Of a DNA stretch of 64,000 nt, positions 7,743 to 16,312 are shown in pieces (positions within the stretch are counted from its first letter, which is position 1; each line of letters starts with the position of its first letter). Under the pieces are notes generated by a model. That model was not told where the DNA came from. It searched no databases and worked only from the letters and a program-made list of their open reading frames with translations. Origin of the DNA: Marinifilum sp. D737 (GTDB taxonomy: Bacteria > Bacteroidota > Bacteroidia > Bacteroidales > Marinifilaceae); assembly GCF_026672275.1 (NCBI RefSeq), contig NZ_JANQCD010000005.1:62001-126000 (forward strand), written 5' to 3'. The position numbers were made by a program, and so were the translations under genes.

Positions 7743-8756
7743 TTATATGGCATTTACTTCCATTTCCAGCTTCACACCAAACTTAAACATTACCGATTTG
7801 CGAATGTCATTGGCCAGCTTCAAAATGTCGTTGCCATTGGCATTGCCATAGTTTACCAATACCAAAGCCTGATCTTTGTGAACTCCCGCATCGCCAAAGC
7901 GTTTGCCTTTCCAGTCGCATTGCTCAATTAACCAACCGGCAGCCAGTTTGGTTTCCGAATCACTTACTTCGTAGCTTGGCATGTTTTCGTATTGCGCTTT
8001 TAGTTTGTCGGCTTTCTCCTTATCCACAACCGGATTTTTGAAAAAACTACCAGCATTACCCAACTCCTCAGGATCGGGCAACTTGCTTTCGCGGATTTTA
8101 ATAATTACCTCACGAATGTTTTTCAGATTCACTTCCTTATAAGCTTCCAGTTCTTTTTGTATTGCACCGTAATGGATTTTGAAGTCAGCCTTCTTTTTCA
8201 ATCGGAACTGTACATGAGTAATGATGAAGAGGTTCTTGTATTCGTTCTTGAAAACAGAATTGCGGTAACCGAACTCACAGCGTGCATTGCTGAAAATCAC
8301 AGCATCTTTGGATTCGATAGAGATGGCTTCCACATTCTCTATTACTTCTTTTGCCTCAACACCATAAGCACCGATGTTTTGTACTGGAGAAGCACCAATT
8401 TTACCTGGAATCAAGGATAGATTCTCGATGCCATAAAGGTCATTGTTAACTGCCCATCCAACAAATTCATCCCACTCTTCGTTACAACCTACTCGCAACA
8501 ATACCGAATCTTCATCTTCATCAAGCAATTCAATGCCTGTAATGTTTGGATGAAGTACCAAACCATCAAAATCTTCGGTAAAGAGAAGGTTGCTTCCACC
8601 TCCTAAAATAATGTATTGGGTATCTACGATATCATTCTTCTTCAGGAAATCCTGTATTTCTTCTTCGGTTTCGAATTCGAAGAAATATTTGGCTTTAGCC
8701 TCAATGCCGAATGTATTGTGTTTTTTTAGAGAGTAATTTTCTAATAGTTGTGCCAT
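7743..8756 (-). CDS. murB: UDP-N-acetylenolpyruvoylglucosamine reductase MurB
   Basis: This cytoplasmic FAD enzyme reduces UDP-GlcNAc-enolpyruvate to UDP-MurNAc with NADPH. It has 337 residues and starts with LLENYSLKKHNTFG. FAD-binding motifs are IILGGGSNLLF and LIPGKIGASPVQNIGAYG. The proton-donor Ser is in NAGSFFKNPV, and the family end (GDAGVHKDQALVLVN) is present. It lacks the long extra insertions of some type I proteins but keeps the YGYRNSVFK-like segment (FGYRNSVFKNEY). It converges on mltG, so two wall-synthesis genes lie side by side but are not co-transcribed. Confidence 0.96.
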   Translation of the reverse strand: MAQLLENYSLKKHNTFGIEAKAKYFFEFETEEEIQDFLKKNDIVDTQYIILGGGSNLLFTEDFDGLVLHPNITGIELLDEDEDSVLLRVGCNEEWDEFVGWAVNNDLYGIENLSLIPGKIGASPVQNIGAYGVEAKEVIENVEAISIESKDAVIFSNARCEFGYRNSVFKNEYKNLFIITHVQFRLKKKADFKIHYGAIQKELEAYKEVNLKNIREVIIKIRESKLPDPEELGNAGSFFKNPVVDKEKADKLKAQYENMPSYEVSDSETKLAAGWLIEQCDWKGKRFGDAGVHKDQALVLVNYGNANGNDILKLANDIRKSVMFKFGVKLEMEVNAI

Positions 8757-8850
8757 TTAAAAGCAATTAATAATTAGTAATTAATAATTAACAATGGGCA
8801 GAATTGTAAATTATATTATCGCTTGATGTTTTCTTGCTAAGAATGGTGGT

Positions 8851-9879
8851 TTATGCCAATTCTTGTTTTAAAAGATCCACAAAGCCTAGAATGTCTTCTT
8901 TGGTGGTATCAAAAGAACATAGCCAACGTACTTCACCTGCATGTTCATCCCAAATCCAGAAGAAATATTCTTCCTGAAGTTTTTCAATTTTATCTTTAGG
9001 AATCAATGCCCAAATTCCATTGGTTTGTACCTCTTGAGTAATGGTAACCTGTGGAATTTTTTCCACTTCATCTTTAAGAAGTTTGGCCATTGCATTGGCA
9101 TGACGGGCTGTCTTTAACCAAAGTTCATTGGTAAGCATTGCATCGAACTGCGCGCCAATGTATCTCATTTTTGAGCAAAGTTGCATGCTTTGTTTGCGAA
9201 TGTACTTGGCATTCTTCGATAAGTCAGGATTGAAGAAGATCACTGCTTCACCAAGCATCATTCCATTTTTGGTTCCTCCAAAACTTAGCACATCAATTCC
9301 TGCATGGGTAGTAATTTCTTTTACATCAACATCCAAACTAACTACGGCATTTGCCAGTCGAGCACCATCCATATGTACATACATATCATGCTCGTGTGCC
9401 AAATCGCAAATGGCTTTCACCTCTTCAGGTGTGTAAACTGTTCCCAACTCGGTACATTGAGTAATCGAAATTACTTTAGGCTGAGAATGATGTTCGAAAC
9501 CAAAACCATGCAATTGAGGTTTGATTAATTCCGGAGTCAATTTTCCGTTTGGTGTATCGATTGGGATTACTTTGCAACCGGTGAATTTATCAGGAGCACC
9601 ACATTCATCAACTTGAATATGCGCAGTTGCCGGACAAAGAATAGAGTTGTAGGATTGCGTTAAAACCGATAAACCAATTACGTTGGCGCCTGTGCCATTA
9701 AAGGCAAAATAAACATCAATATTCTCACCGAATAAGTGTTTGAATTTCTCAATGGCCGATGCAGTATAGTGATCGCCACCATATGCCATTACATGTCCTT
9801 GGTTCGCTTCGTTTATTGCTTCTAAAACTTCAGGCAGAACACCAGAAAAGTTATCACTTGCAAATCCTCTCTTGTTCAT
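8851..9879 (-). CDS. PLP-dependent threonine aldolase / beta-eliminating lyase family
   Basis: This ~342-residue fold-type I PLP enzyme most resembles low-specificity L-threonine aldolases, which split threonine to glycine and acetaldehyde. The PLP lysine is in SFGGTKNGMMLGEAV. The cofactor-binding Asp/Arg segment is MYVHMDGARLANAVVSL, and the N-terminal MAYGGDHYTASAIEKF and AFNGTGANVIGLS fit the family. The start at 9879 (MNKRGFASDNFSG) is preferred, because an in-frame ATG 20 codons upstream adds residues with no family counterpart. The gene follows a small two-gene group in the same direction with a 78-bp gap, so co-transcription is possible. Confidence 0.88.
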   Translation of the reverse strand: MNKRGFASDNFSGVLPEVLEAINEANQGHVMAYGGDHYTASAIEKFKHLFGENIDVYFAFNGTGANVIGLSVLTQSYNSILCPATAHIQVDECGAPDKFTGCKVIPIDTPNGKLTPELIKPQLHGFGFEHHSQPKVISITQCTELGTVYTPEEVKAICDLAHEHDMYVHMDGARLANAVVSLDVDVKEITTHAGIDVLSFGGTKNGMMLGEAVIFFNPDLSKNAKYIRKQSMQLCSKMRYIGAQFDAMLTNELWLKTARHANAMAKLLKDEVEKIPQVTITQEVQTNGIWALIPKDKIEKLQEEYFFWIWDEHAGEVRWLCSFDTTKEDILGFVDLLKQELA

Positions 9880-9957
9880 TTTGTTTGACTTTTGATTGAA
9901 AACGTAAAAGTAAGTTTTCTTATCAAGAACATCATTCAAAAAAGATAAAAAATGGGA

Positions 9958-10506
9958 CTAATTATTTAGAAGGTTTTTAATTTTATCAATGATTAGCTGG
10001 CTTTTGTGAGACTGGCTTTCCCCCTGATCCATAAATTGGATTTTGCCTTCCTTGTCTAACAAGAAAACATAGCACAATTTCTTGTCTTTTACTCCAAAGT
10101 AGGAGTAATAATCGGAAAGAGGTCCATAGTATGTCATCACATTTTTATGCATGGATGGAACAATTCCCTTTCTCATTCCAGTGTCAATGTAATTGGATAT
10201 CCAGGAATAAAAGTTGCTAATCATGGGGATTTCAATGAACCGGAATTCGTCGTACATGCTGAACTCTTTCAGTACTGGTTTGGTCCAGCTGTCGATTTGT
10301 GGTTGGGTTCCTCTTTTAAAAGCAACAATCAGTAAAGAAACTTTTCCCTTGCAATGATCTGGCAAACTGATTTCCTTGGACGAAAGCAATTCTCCATTCA
10401 TGGTAGGGAATTTATCTCCAATTTCAAGTTTCTTTACCGTTTGGGCACCCAGGTTCGAGCACAAAAAAGCAAAAAGGAATAAAGATGATAATGTGAACTT
10501 TAGCAT
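9958..10506 (-). CDS. Exported thioredoxin-fold-like protein without CxxC, possibly ATP10-like
   Basis: The 182 residues begin with a signal peptide (LSSLFLFAFLCSNLGAQT). The rest reads like an AhpC/thioredoxin-type fold: IGDKFPTMNGELLSS, GKVSLLIVAFKRGTQ and KKLCYVFLLDKEGKIQF. The redox CxxC is absent, replaced by FKRGTQ, so ordinary disulfide chemistry is unlikely. The pattern recalls ATP10-type proteins that have lost the cysteines, but I cannot confirm this. It is 9 bp downstream of a small gene of unknown function, so the two form a pair. Confidence 0.6.
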   Translation of the reverse strand: MLKFTLSSLFLFAFLCSNLGAQTVKKLEIGDKFPTMNGELLSSKEISLPDHCKGKVSLLIVAFKRGTQPQIDSWTKPVLKEFSMYDEFRFIEIPMISNFYSWISNYIDTGMRKGIVPSMHKNVMTYYGPLSDYYSYFGVKDKKLCYVFLLDKEGKIQFMDQGESQSHKSQLIIDKIKNLLNN

Positions 10507-10515
10507 AAAATCGTT

Positions 10516-10845
10516 TTAGCTGTAATAATCCTGCAATAGTTTCATGGTGTTGTTGAGACATTTTTCATGATCTATTTTAGGATCATCTTTTAAATAGGTT
10601 TTAACTGCCTTAACCAGATTTATTATTAATTCATATTCCTTGCTTTTCTTCAGGAAGTTTTCAGGTTTACCAATGTAATTCCCGGGACTATCTTCTACGA
10701 TAGGAGCAATATTGACCCATTTTTTAGTAATTGTAAAAGTAATTTTTGCTTTTGGTTCGATATCAGAACTACCAAGAACAACATCCCCATCACGATTTAG
10801 CTTCCAAAAATAATCTTTGGTATTTTTAAGTAATTTTTCAAGCAT
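10516..10845 (-). CDS. Small cytoplasmic protein of unknown function, 109 residues
   Basis: I do not recognise this gene. It has no signal peptide or membrane segment. The N-terminal half (YFWKLNRDGDVVLGSSDIEP, then ITFTITKKWVNIAPI) looks like a beta-sheet region, and the C-terminal half is helical (KSKEYELIINLVKAVKTYL). It is the first gene of a pair with the exported protein 9 bp downstream. Normal codon use and tight spacing suggest a real gene. Confidence 0.6.
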   Translation of the reverse strand: MLEKLLKNTKDYFWKLNRDGDVVLGSSDIEPKAKITFTITKKWVNIAPIVEDSPGNYIGKPENFLKKSKEYELIINLVKAVKTYLKDDPKIDHEKCLNNTMKLLQDYYS

Positions 10846-10949
10846 AAATAAAAGTTTTAAGAGATTCTACATAAAAATAGTTGAGACTTTTTTAATTTAT
10901 AAAAATTATAGAACTTTTGCCCCTCAATTGATATTTAATTTTTCAATAA

Positions 10950-11822
10950 ATGATTCGAGATATTTCAAGCGGGAAGCTAATGATTGTGTCTGATTTGCAT
11001 GGTAATGGCTATGATTTTAGACAAGTTTTGAAGACCTATCAGCAACTAAAGAAGAAAGGGAAGGCTGATTATCTGGTGTTTTTGGGAGATTTGATACATG
11101 CTTATCCTGGAAAACAGAAAGATGAATCGCTTGAAATGATCGAAGAGTTGATGGACTTAAGAGCCAATCAACCAGATAGTGATGTAATATGCCTGCTTGG
11201 GAACCATGAGTTTGTGCACATTTATCACATTCCTTTGGCGAAAGGTCCTTTGGAGTTTACTTCCTGGTTCGAATATCGAATTCAAAAATGCAGAGAAGTG
11301 GTGATTGAATTCTTGATGAATATGCCGCTGATGTTGCGAACAAAGGGGGGAGTTTTAATAAACCATACGGGAGCTTCGAATCGTTACGGAGCAGATGAGA
11401 AATTCGATTTGAATTACTTGAAGAATTTCAATCATCGAAATGAATTCACGAAGCATATTGAGAGCATTAAAAAGTACGATCCTCAAATTGGTTCGGAATT
11501 TATGCACACCGAAAAGGGAGATTATTTGTGGGATATTTTAATGAATGGAAATGAGAAACAGTACAAGGAGGAGTACGATGTAATGGTGTCTCAAATACTC
11601 GATTTACTGAGCGAGGATAGAAAAGAAAATCCTTTGCAAACTCTGGTGGCTGGTCATATTGGTGTGGATTATGGGGCTGAAATGGTAGGGGAGAAACAGT
11701 TGAGAATTTGTTCAAGCGCAGGTTGCTTGCGCGATCTGGAGAAAAAAATCCTATTGATCTCAGCTGATAAGGAGTATAGCGATTCGGAAGCGCTTTTGAA
11801 TCGATGCTTCGATTTGTTTTAA
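10950..11822 (+). CDS. Calcineurin-like metallophosphoesterase
   Basis: This 290-residue cytoplasmic protein carries the metallophosphoesterase metal-binding motifs: MIVSDLHGNGYDF (D-x-H), LVFLGDLIHAYPG (GD) and ICLLGNHEFVH (GNHE), plus a later VAGHIGVDYG. Members hydrolyse phosphomono- or diesters; some act on protein phosphates or nucleotides. The substrate cannot be read from the sequence. It is divergent from the upstream pair and convergent with the GH97 gene, so it stands alone. Confidence 0.88.
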   Translation: MIRDISSGKLMIVSDLHGNGYDFRQVLKTYQQLKKKGKADYLVFLGDLIHAYPGKQKDESLEMIEELMDLRANQPDSDVICLLGNHEFVHIYHIPLAKGPLEFTSWFEYRIQKCREVVIEFLMNMPLMLRTKGGVLINHTGASNRYGADEKFDLNYLKNFNHRNEFTKHIESIKKYDPQIGSEFMHTEKGDYLWDILMNGNEKQYKEEYDVMVSQILDLLSEDRKENPLQTLVAGHIGVDYGAEMVGEKQLRICSSAGCLRDLEKKILLISADKEYSDSEALLNRCFDLF

Positions 11823-11828
11823 AAGAAA

Positions 11829-11856
11829 ATCCCCATCTCAAAAAGAGGCGGGGATT
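11829..11856. terminator. Hairpin between the converging phosphoesterase and GH97 genes
   Basis: AATCCCC pairs with GGGGATT around an inner CTC/GAG stem. It lies 7 bp after the plus-strand stop and 33 bp after the minus-strand stop, which fits a shared terminator, though no long T-run is present. Confidence 0.65.
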
Positions 11857-11889
11857 CCAGTGGTGAGTTGTCTACCTTTCGATTTGGCA

Positions 11890-13899
11890 TTATTCACCTT
11901 TTGCAATAAAGTGGATTGCAAGTCCTCCACCGGCTGCTAGCCAAGCAGTTAATTTATCTTCACTTGTTACTTCTTTTTCAGATATTTTTATGGAGTAAGG
12001 ATTTGTTTTCCAATCGGCATTTTGCCCATCCTGGTAGCTTACTGCCAGGTATGTTTTACCTGCTTCCAGAAAGCTTAACGGAATGGATACCTCTCTTGCA
12101 GTTTCATTGCTGATGCTACCCAAAAACCAATCGCTGCTATGCCTGTCCTTGCGTGCTATGGAAATGAATTCACCTGGATCTCCCTTCAGGGCGATTGATT
12201 TCTCCCAGTCCACAGGAACCTCTTTTATGAATTGAAAAGCAGGTTGATTTTTGTAATTCTCCACCAAATCGGCAGCCATTTGCACCGGGCTGTAGATTAC
12301 CACATACAAGGCCAGTTGTTTTGCCAGGGTGGTATTTACCCTTTTGTTTGTAATGCCATACTTCTCGTAGGTTAGGCCGAAAATTCCCGGGGTAAAATCC
12401 ATGGGACCAGCCAGCAATCGGGTGAAAGGGAGTATGGTAGTGTGTGCGGGACTGTTGTTTACCGCTGACCATGGAGCATTGAACTCCTGGCCCAGGGCAC
12501 CCTCTCTCGATAAAAAGTTTGGATAGGTACGGCGCAAACCTGTTGGTTTTACTGGCTCGTGTGCGATGATGCAGATCTCATGTTCGGCAGCTTTTTTCAC
12601 TACTCTCTGGTAGTGGTTCACCATCCATTGTCCCTGGTGATACTGCCCATTTTTGATTGGCCCCACATAACCGGTTTTGATATTTTTTACATTGTGCTTG
12701 CTGTAGAATTGCAAAGCAGAATCGAGTTGCGATTCGTAGTTTTCCACATGCCCAGAGGTTTCGTGATGACCAATGATCTGTACCTTTTTCGATTTTCCAT
12801 ATTGGGAAAGCTGTGGCAGATCAAAATCAGGATAGGTTTGGGTATAGGTCCATTCTCCAAATTTTTTCCAGTCGGGATTCCAGCCCTCCACCAGAACTCC
12901 TTCGAACTGGTTGGCCGCAGCAAAGTCGATAATTTCTTTGGTGTTTTTGGTAGTGGCTCCATGTTTCGGACCTGTGAACCAGGTTTGCTGGCCCAGGTGC
13001 ATGCCCCACCAGATGCCCATGTATTTCATGGGTTTTATCCAGCTTGTGTTTGTTAATTTGTTAGGTTCATTCAGGTTGACAATGAGATGAGAATTGATCA
13101 GGTCTACTGCCTTTTCTCCAAGCTGAATGCTTCGCCAAGGCGATTGCAAGGTTTTGTTGGCTTTTACCTTTATGCCGTCGGGCCAGGGAACCAAATTGCA
13201 CTCCAGTGAGAGCGTTTTGTCTTCACTGCGCTTTAAAGTCATGGATGCATAGTCGACCAGGCCTGCTTCATGAATGCTCAGGTAGTAGCCTTTGTCCGTC
13301 TTCATGGTGAAAGGAGTCTGTACCGAGTCTACTTCACTAACTTGTGAAGTTTGGTAAGCTTTCTCGTAGCTGTCGTAATCCACCGGAGTCCACCAGGATT
13401 GATTGTTATCGGCAAGGTTGAATTCTGTAATTTCATCTACAAGGAAAAGGCTGTCTATTCCTTCCTGAGGAGGAATTTGATATCGGAATCCCAGGCCATC
13501 ATCAAACAAACGAAATTGGATTTTCATTTGCAGATGAGGAGCCTGAGTTTGTCGAAAGCTCAGGCACACATTGTTTGATTGTTCCTTAATGAATTGATCT
13601 TCTCCCCATACCGTTTCCCATAGGGTGTCGGTTGTACTGGTTTCAACAGCTTCAAGGGTGTAGTTGTTGGTTTGCTTTAGAATGTTTTGAAAGATCAGTC
13701 CCAGGTGGGAGTTGCGAATCAAAGTATCGCCACTGACAATTAGGTTGTAGAAGGGCTGGCCTTCGTGTTGCCCTACACTTACCATTAGTTTTTGATTAGG
13801 CGAAGTGAGGAGTACTTCCTGTTTTGGATGACATCCATATCCTAGAAATGCAAGTAAGACCAGGGAGGTGAGTAGTTGTTGTAGCTTCGGGCTTTTCAT
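11890..13899 (-). CDS. GH97 glycoside hydrolase, inverting alpha-glucosidase-like lipoprotein
   Basis: This 669-residue lipoprotein (lipobox FLGYGC) has an N-terminal beta-sandwich and a TIM-barrel as in SusB-type GH97. Signature stretches are YMGIWWGMHLGQQTW, IIGHHETSGHVENYE, IKTGYVGPIK and AHEPVKPTGLRRTYPNF followed by REGALGQEF. The Glu residues in HHET, AHEP and GQEF correspond to those used by inverting members, and the TGYVG segment fits that subgroup rather than retaining galactosidases. It would release glucose from alpha-linked non-reducing ends. It is the last gene of the PUL operon, separated from the GH3 gene by a stable hairpin. An alpha-glucosidase among beta-glucan enzymes is noteworthy. 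Confidence 0.9.
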   Translation of the reverse strand: MKSPKLQQLLTSLVLLAFLGYGCHPKQEVLLTSPNQKLMVSVGQHEGQPFYNLIVSGDTLIRNSHLGLIFQNILKQTNNYTLEAVETSTTDTLWETVWGEDQFIKEQSNNVCLSFRQTQAPHLQMKIQFRLFDDGLGFRYQIPPQEGIDSLFLVDEITEFNLADNNQSWWTPVDYDSYEKAYQTSQVSEVDSVQTPFTMKTDKGYYLSIHEAGLVDYASMTLKRSEDKTLSLECNLVPWPDGIKVKANKTLQSPWRSIQLGEKAVDLINSHLIVNLNEPNKLTNTSWIKPMKYMGIWWGMHLGQQTWFTGPKHGATTKNTKEIIDFAAANQFEGVLVEGWNPDWKKFGEWTYTQTYPDFDLPQLSQYGKSKKVQIIGHHETSGHVENYESQLDSALQFYSKHNVKNIKTGYVGPIKNGQYHQGQWMVNHYQRVVKKAAEHEICIIAHEPVKPTGLRRTYPNFLSREGALGQEFNAPWSAVNNSPAHTTILPFTRLLAGPMDFTPGIFGLTYEKYGITNKRVNTTLAKQLALYVVIYSPVQMAADLVENYKNQPAFQFIKEVPVDWEKSIALKGDPGEFISIARKDRHSSDWFLGSISNETAREVSIPLSFLEAGKTYLAVSYQDGQNADWKTNPYSIKISEKEVTSEDKLTAWLAAGGGLAIHFIAKGE

Positions 13900-13923
13900 G
13901 AACGATTCTGTTTGAAATAAAAC

Positions 13924-13943
13924 AGGGGGAATTGCTTCCCCCT
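13924..13943 (-). promoter_or_regulatory. Intercistronic hairpin between GH3 and GH97
   Basis: AGGGGGAA pairs perfectly with TTCCCCCT around TTGC. On the minus strand it is followed by GTTTTATTTC, so it may act as a partial terminator or mRNA-stabilising element inside the operon. Confidence 0.7.
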
Positions 13944-13953
13944 TTGTCGATTT

Positions 13954-16224
13954 TTATTTCTCCGCGATGGGAGCTGTTTGGGTTAATGTGAATTGTGATT
14001 CTTGTACCTCTTGAGAGTTGGTCCCAATGAATACTTTGAAATCACCTTTTTCTACCCCATAGGACATGTCTTTTCTGTAGAAAGCCAGATCTTCAGCAGT
14101 AATGGTGAATTCTACTTCTACACTTTCTCCTTTCGGGATAAATACTTTTTTGAACCCTTTCAATTCTTTCACAGGGCGTGTTACACTACCAACCAAATCC
14201 TGGATGTATAGCTGAACAACCTCTTCACCGTCATATTTGCCAGTGTTGCTTACTTTCACCTTGGCAATAATCTGATCGTTGGCTCCCATTGTTGTTTTGT
14301 CAAGCTCCACAGCAGAATAGTCAAATGTGGTATAACTCAATCCGTAACCAAATGGATAAAGAGGAGAGTTCGGACAATCAAGATATTTGGACGTAAACTT
14401 CTGGTTAGGATCCATAGGACGACCCGTGTGCTTCATATTGTAATAGATTGGAATCTGACCCACGTTTCTTGGGAAAGTAACCGTTAGTTTTGCTGAAGGA
14501 TTGTAATCTCCAAACAAAACATCAGCTACAGCTGGACCTGCCTGAACACCAAGATGCCATGCTTCCACAATTGCCGGAACATTGGCAGCTTCCCAGTCGA
14601 TGGTTAAAGGACGACCATTCATCATCACCATCACTACAGGTTTACCGGTTTTCATGATTTCCTTTACCAATTCAGGTTGAACACCCGGTAATTCAAGGTC
14701 GGTACGACTGGCAGCTTCACCGCTCCAATCATGAGGTTCACCTACCATAAGAACAACAGCATCAGCTTCCTTGGCAGTAGCTACCGCATTGTCGAATCCG
14801 CTACGGTCGTCACCAAACAGTTTACACCCTTCGGCATATAGAATTTCAGTTTTTCTGGAAACCGCTTTTTCAACACCTTCCATTACAGTAACCGCTTTCT
14901 CCCATTTTCCGGCACCCGACCAGGTTCCTACCAAATCGCGTCTGTTCTTAACGTATGGTCCAATAAGAGCCAGTTTCTTGATGTTCTTGTCAAGCGGAAG
15001 AATTTGATCTTCGTTTTTCAACAGAACGATACTTCTCTTTGCCAATTCACGAGATGCCTTAATGAATTCAGGCTTCATTAATGTTTTCTTCGCTCTTTTT
15101 ACATCGCTGTATTTGTAAGGATCTTCGAATAATCCCAGGCGATATTTCATTTTTAGGATCTGACGAACGGCTTCGTTGATACGAGAAGTCAGAACTTTAC
15201 CCTCTTCAACAGAAGTTGGCAAGTAGTCGTTGAAAATACCACTTTGCATGTCCATATCAACACCTGCATTAATGGCTACTTCACCAGCTTCTTTTTCATC
15301 TTTCACATTACCATGTTCAGTCATTTCCATGATAGATGTGTAATCGGTTACCACGAATCCGTCGAAATGCCACTTCTTTCTTAATACATCATCAAGCAGG
15401 TATTCGTTACCCGTACAAGGAGTTCCATCCAATTCATTGAAAGAGGTCATGAAAGTGGCTACACCAGCATTTAAAGCGGCCTTGAATGGAGGCATGTAAG
15501 TGCCCCAAAGCTCACGATTTGAGATGTCTACAGTGTGATAGTCGCGTCCTGCCTGTGCTACGCCGTAAGCAGCATAATGCTTGGCACAGGCCAGCATGGT
15601 GTTGGTTTGGCTCAGGTCATCGCCCTGGAAACCGTGAACACGTGCTTTGGCAATTTCACATCCCAGGAAGATATCTTCCCCGGCACCTTCAGCAATTCGT
15701 CCCCAACGAGGATCACGTGCAATGTCTACCATTGGAGCAAAAGTCCAGTGTAAACCTTCTGATGTTGCCTCGATGGCTGCAATGCGAGCACTTTTTTCGA
15801 TCCATTCAAGATCCCATGAACAGGCTTCAGCCAATGGGATCGGAAAGGTTGTCCAGTGACCGTGAATCACGTCGTATCCGAAAAGCAATGGAATACTTAA
15901 ACGGGTATTCTCCATGTTTTCCTTTTGCAAGCGGTAGGTAAAGTCTGCGCTATAGGCATTAAAGATGGCACCTACTTTTCCTTTTTTCACATCCTCAACG
16001 TAATTGTTGTTGGTGATTGGTCCTGTTATGTCCCAGCTACTTGAGAACAGGGTAAGCTGTCCCAGTTTTTCCTCTAGTGTCATCTTTTGTAAAAGAGAAT
16101 CCACAAAGGCTTCCATTTTAGTCTCTCTCTCCCAGGGAGCCGGTTTTTTGTTGACCTTCGCTGAAAGGGTCAAGGCTCCACTCATCACTAATCCTACTAG
16201 AAGTAATAAAGATTTTAGTCGCAT
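13954..16224 (-). CDS. GH3 beta-glucosidase (BglX-like)
   Basis: This 756-residue protein has a cleavable signal peptide (LLLVGLVMSGALTLSA), so it is probably periplasmic. The order is GH3 N-terminal barrel, (alpha/beta)6 sandwich and C-terminal fibronectin-III-like domain (SNTGKYDGEEVVQLY, VKELKGFKKV). The nucleophile Asp is in DGFVVTDYTSIMEM. The barrel starts with MTLEEKLGQL and has DIARDPRWGRIAEGAGED. Beside GH144-type enzymes its likely job is splitting sophoro-oligosaccharides to glucose, as shown for Bacteroidota GH3 enzymes in beta-1,2-glucan loci; specificity here is inference. Hairpins flank it on both sides in the operon. Confidence 0.93.
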   Translation of the reverse strand: MRLKSLLLLVGLVMSGALTLSAKVNKKPAPWERETKMEAFVDSLLQKMTLEEKLGQLTLFSSSWDITGPITNNNYVEDVKKGKVGAIFNAYSADFTYRLQKENMENTRLSIPLLFGYDVIHGHWTTFPIPLAEACSWDLEWIEKSARIAAIEATSEGLHWTFAPMVDIARDPRWGRIAEGAGEDIFLGCEIAKARVHGFQGDDLSQTNTMLACAKHYAAYGVAQAGRDYHTVDISNRELWGTYMPPFKAALNAGVATFMTSFNELDGTPCTGNEYLLDDVLRKKWHFDGFVVTDYTSIMEMTEHGNVKDEKEAGEVAINAGVDMDMQSGIFNDYLPTSVEEGKVLTSRINEAVRQILKMKYRLGLFEDPYKYSDVKRAKKTLMKPEFIKASRELAKRSIVLLKNEDQILPLDKNIKKLALIGPYVKNRRDLVGTWSGAGKWEKAVTVMEGVEKAVSRKTEILYAEGCKLFGDDRSGFDNAVATAKEADAVVLMVGEPHDWSGEAASRTDLELPGVQPELVKEIMKTGKPVVMVMMNGRPLTIDWEAANVPAIVEAWHLGVQAGPAVADVLFGDYNPSAKLTVTFPRNVGQIPIYYNMKHTGRPMDPNQKFTSKYLDCPNSPLYPFGYGLSYTTFDYSAVELDKTTMGANDQIIAKVKVSNTGKYDGEEVVQLYIQDLVGSVTRPVKELKGFKKVFIPKGESVEVEFTITAEDLAFYRKDMSYGVEKGDFKVFIGTNSQEVQESQFTLTQTAPIAEK

Positions 16225-16261
16225 TTAATTAATAGTTTTATAAATTATTTCATGTTTGAAT

Positions 16262-16284
16262 AAGCGGGGCAAGCCGCCCCGTTT
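16262..16284 (-). promoter_or_regulatory. Intercistronic hairpin between the two-module lipoprotein and GH3
   Basis: AAGCGGGGC pairs with GCCCCGTTT around a 5-base loop. It is GC-rich in an AT-rich setting and lies 37 bp before the GH3 start. Confidence 0.65.
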
Positions 16285-16312
16285 ACTTAGTTTTAAAGTT
16301 GTTTTTCGCTTG

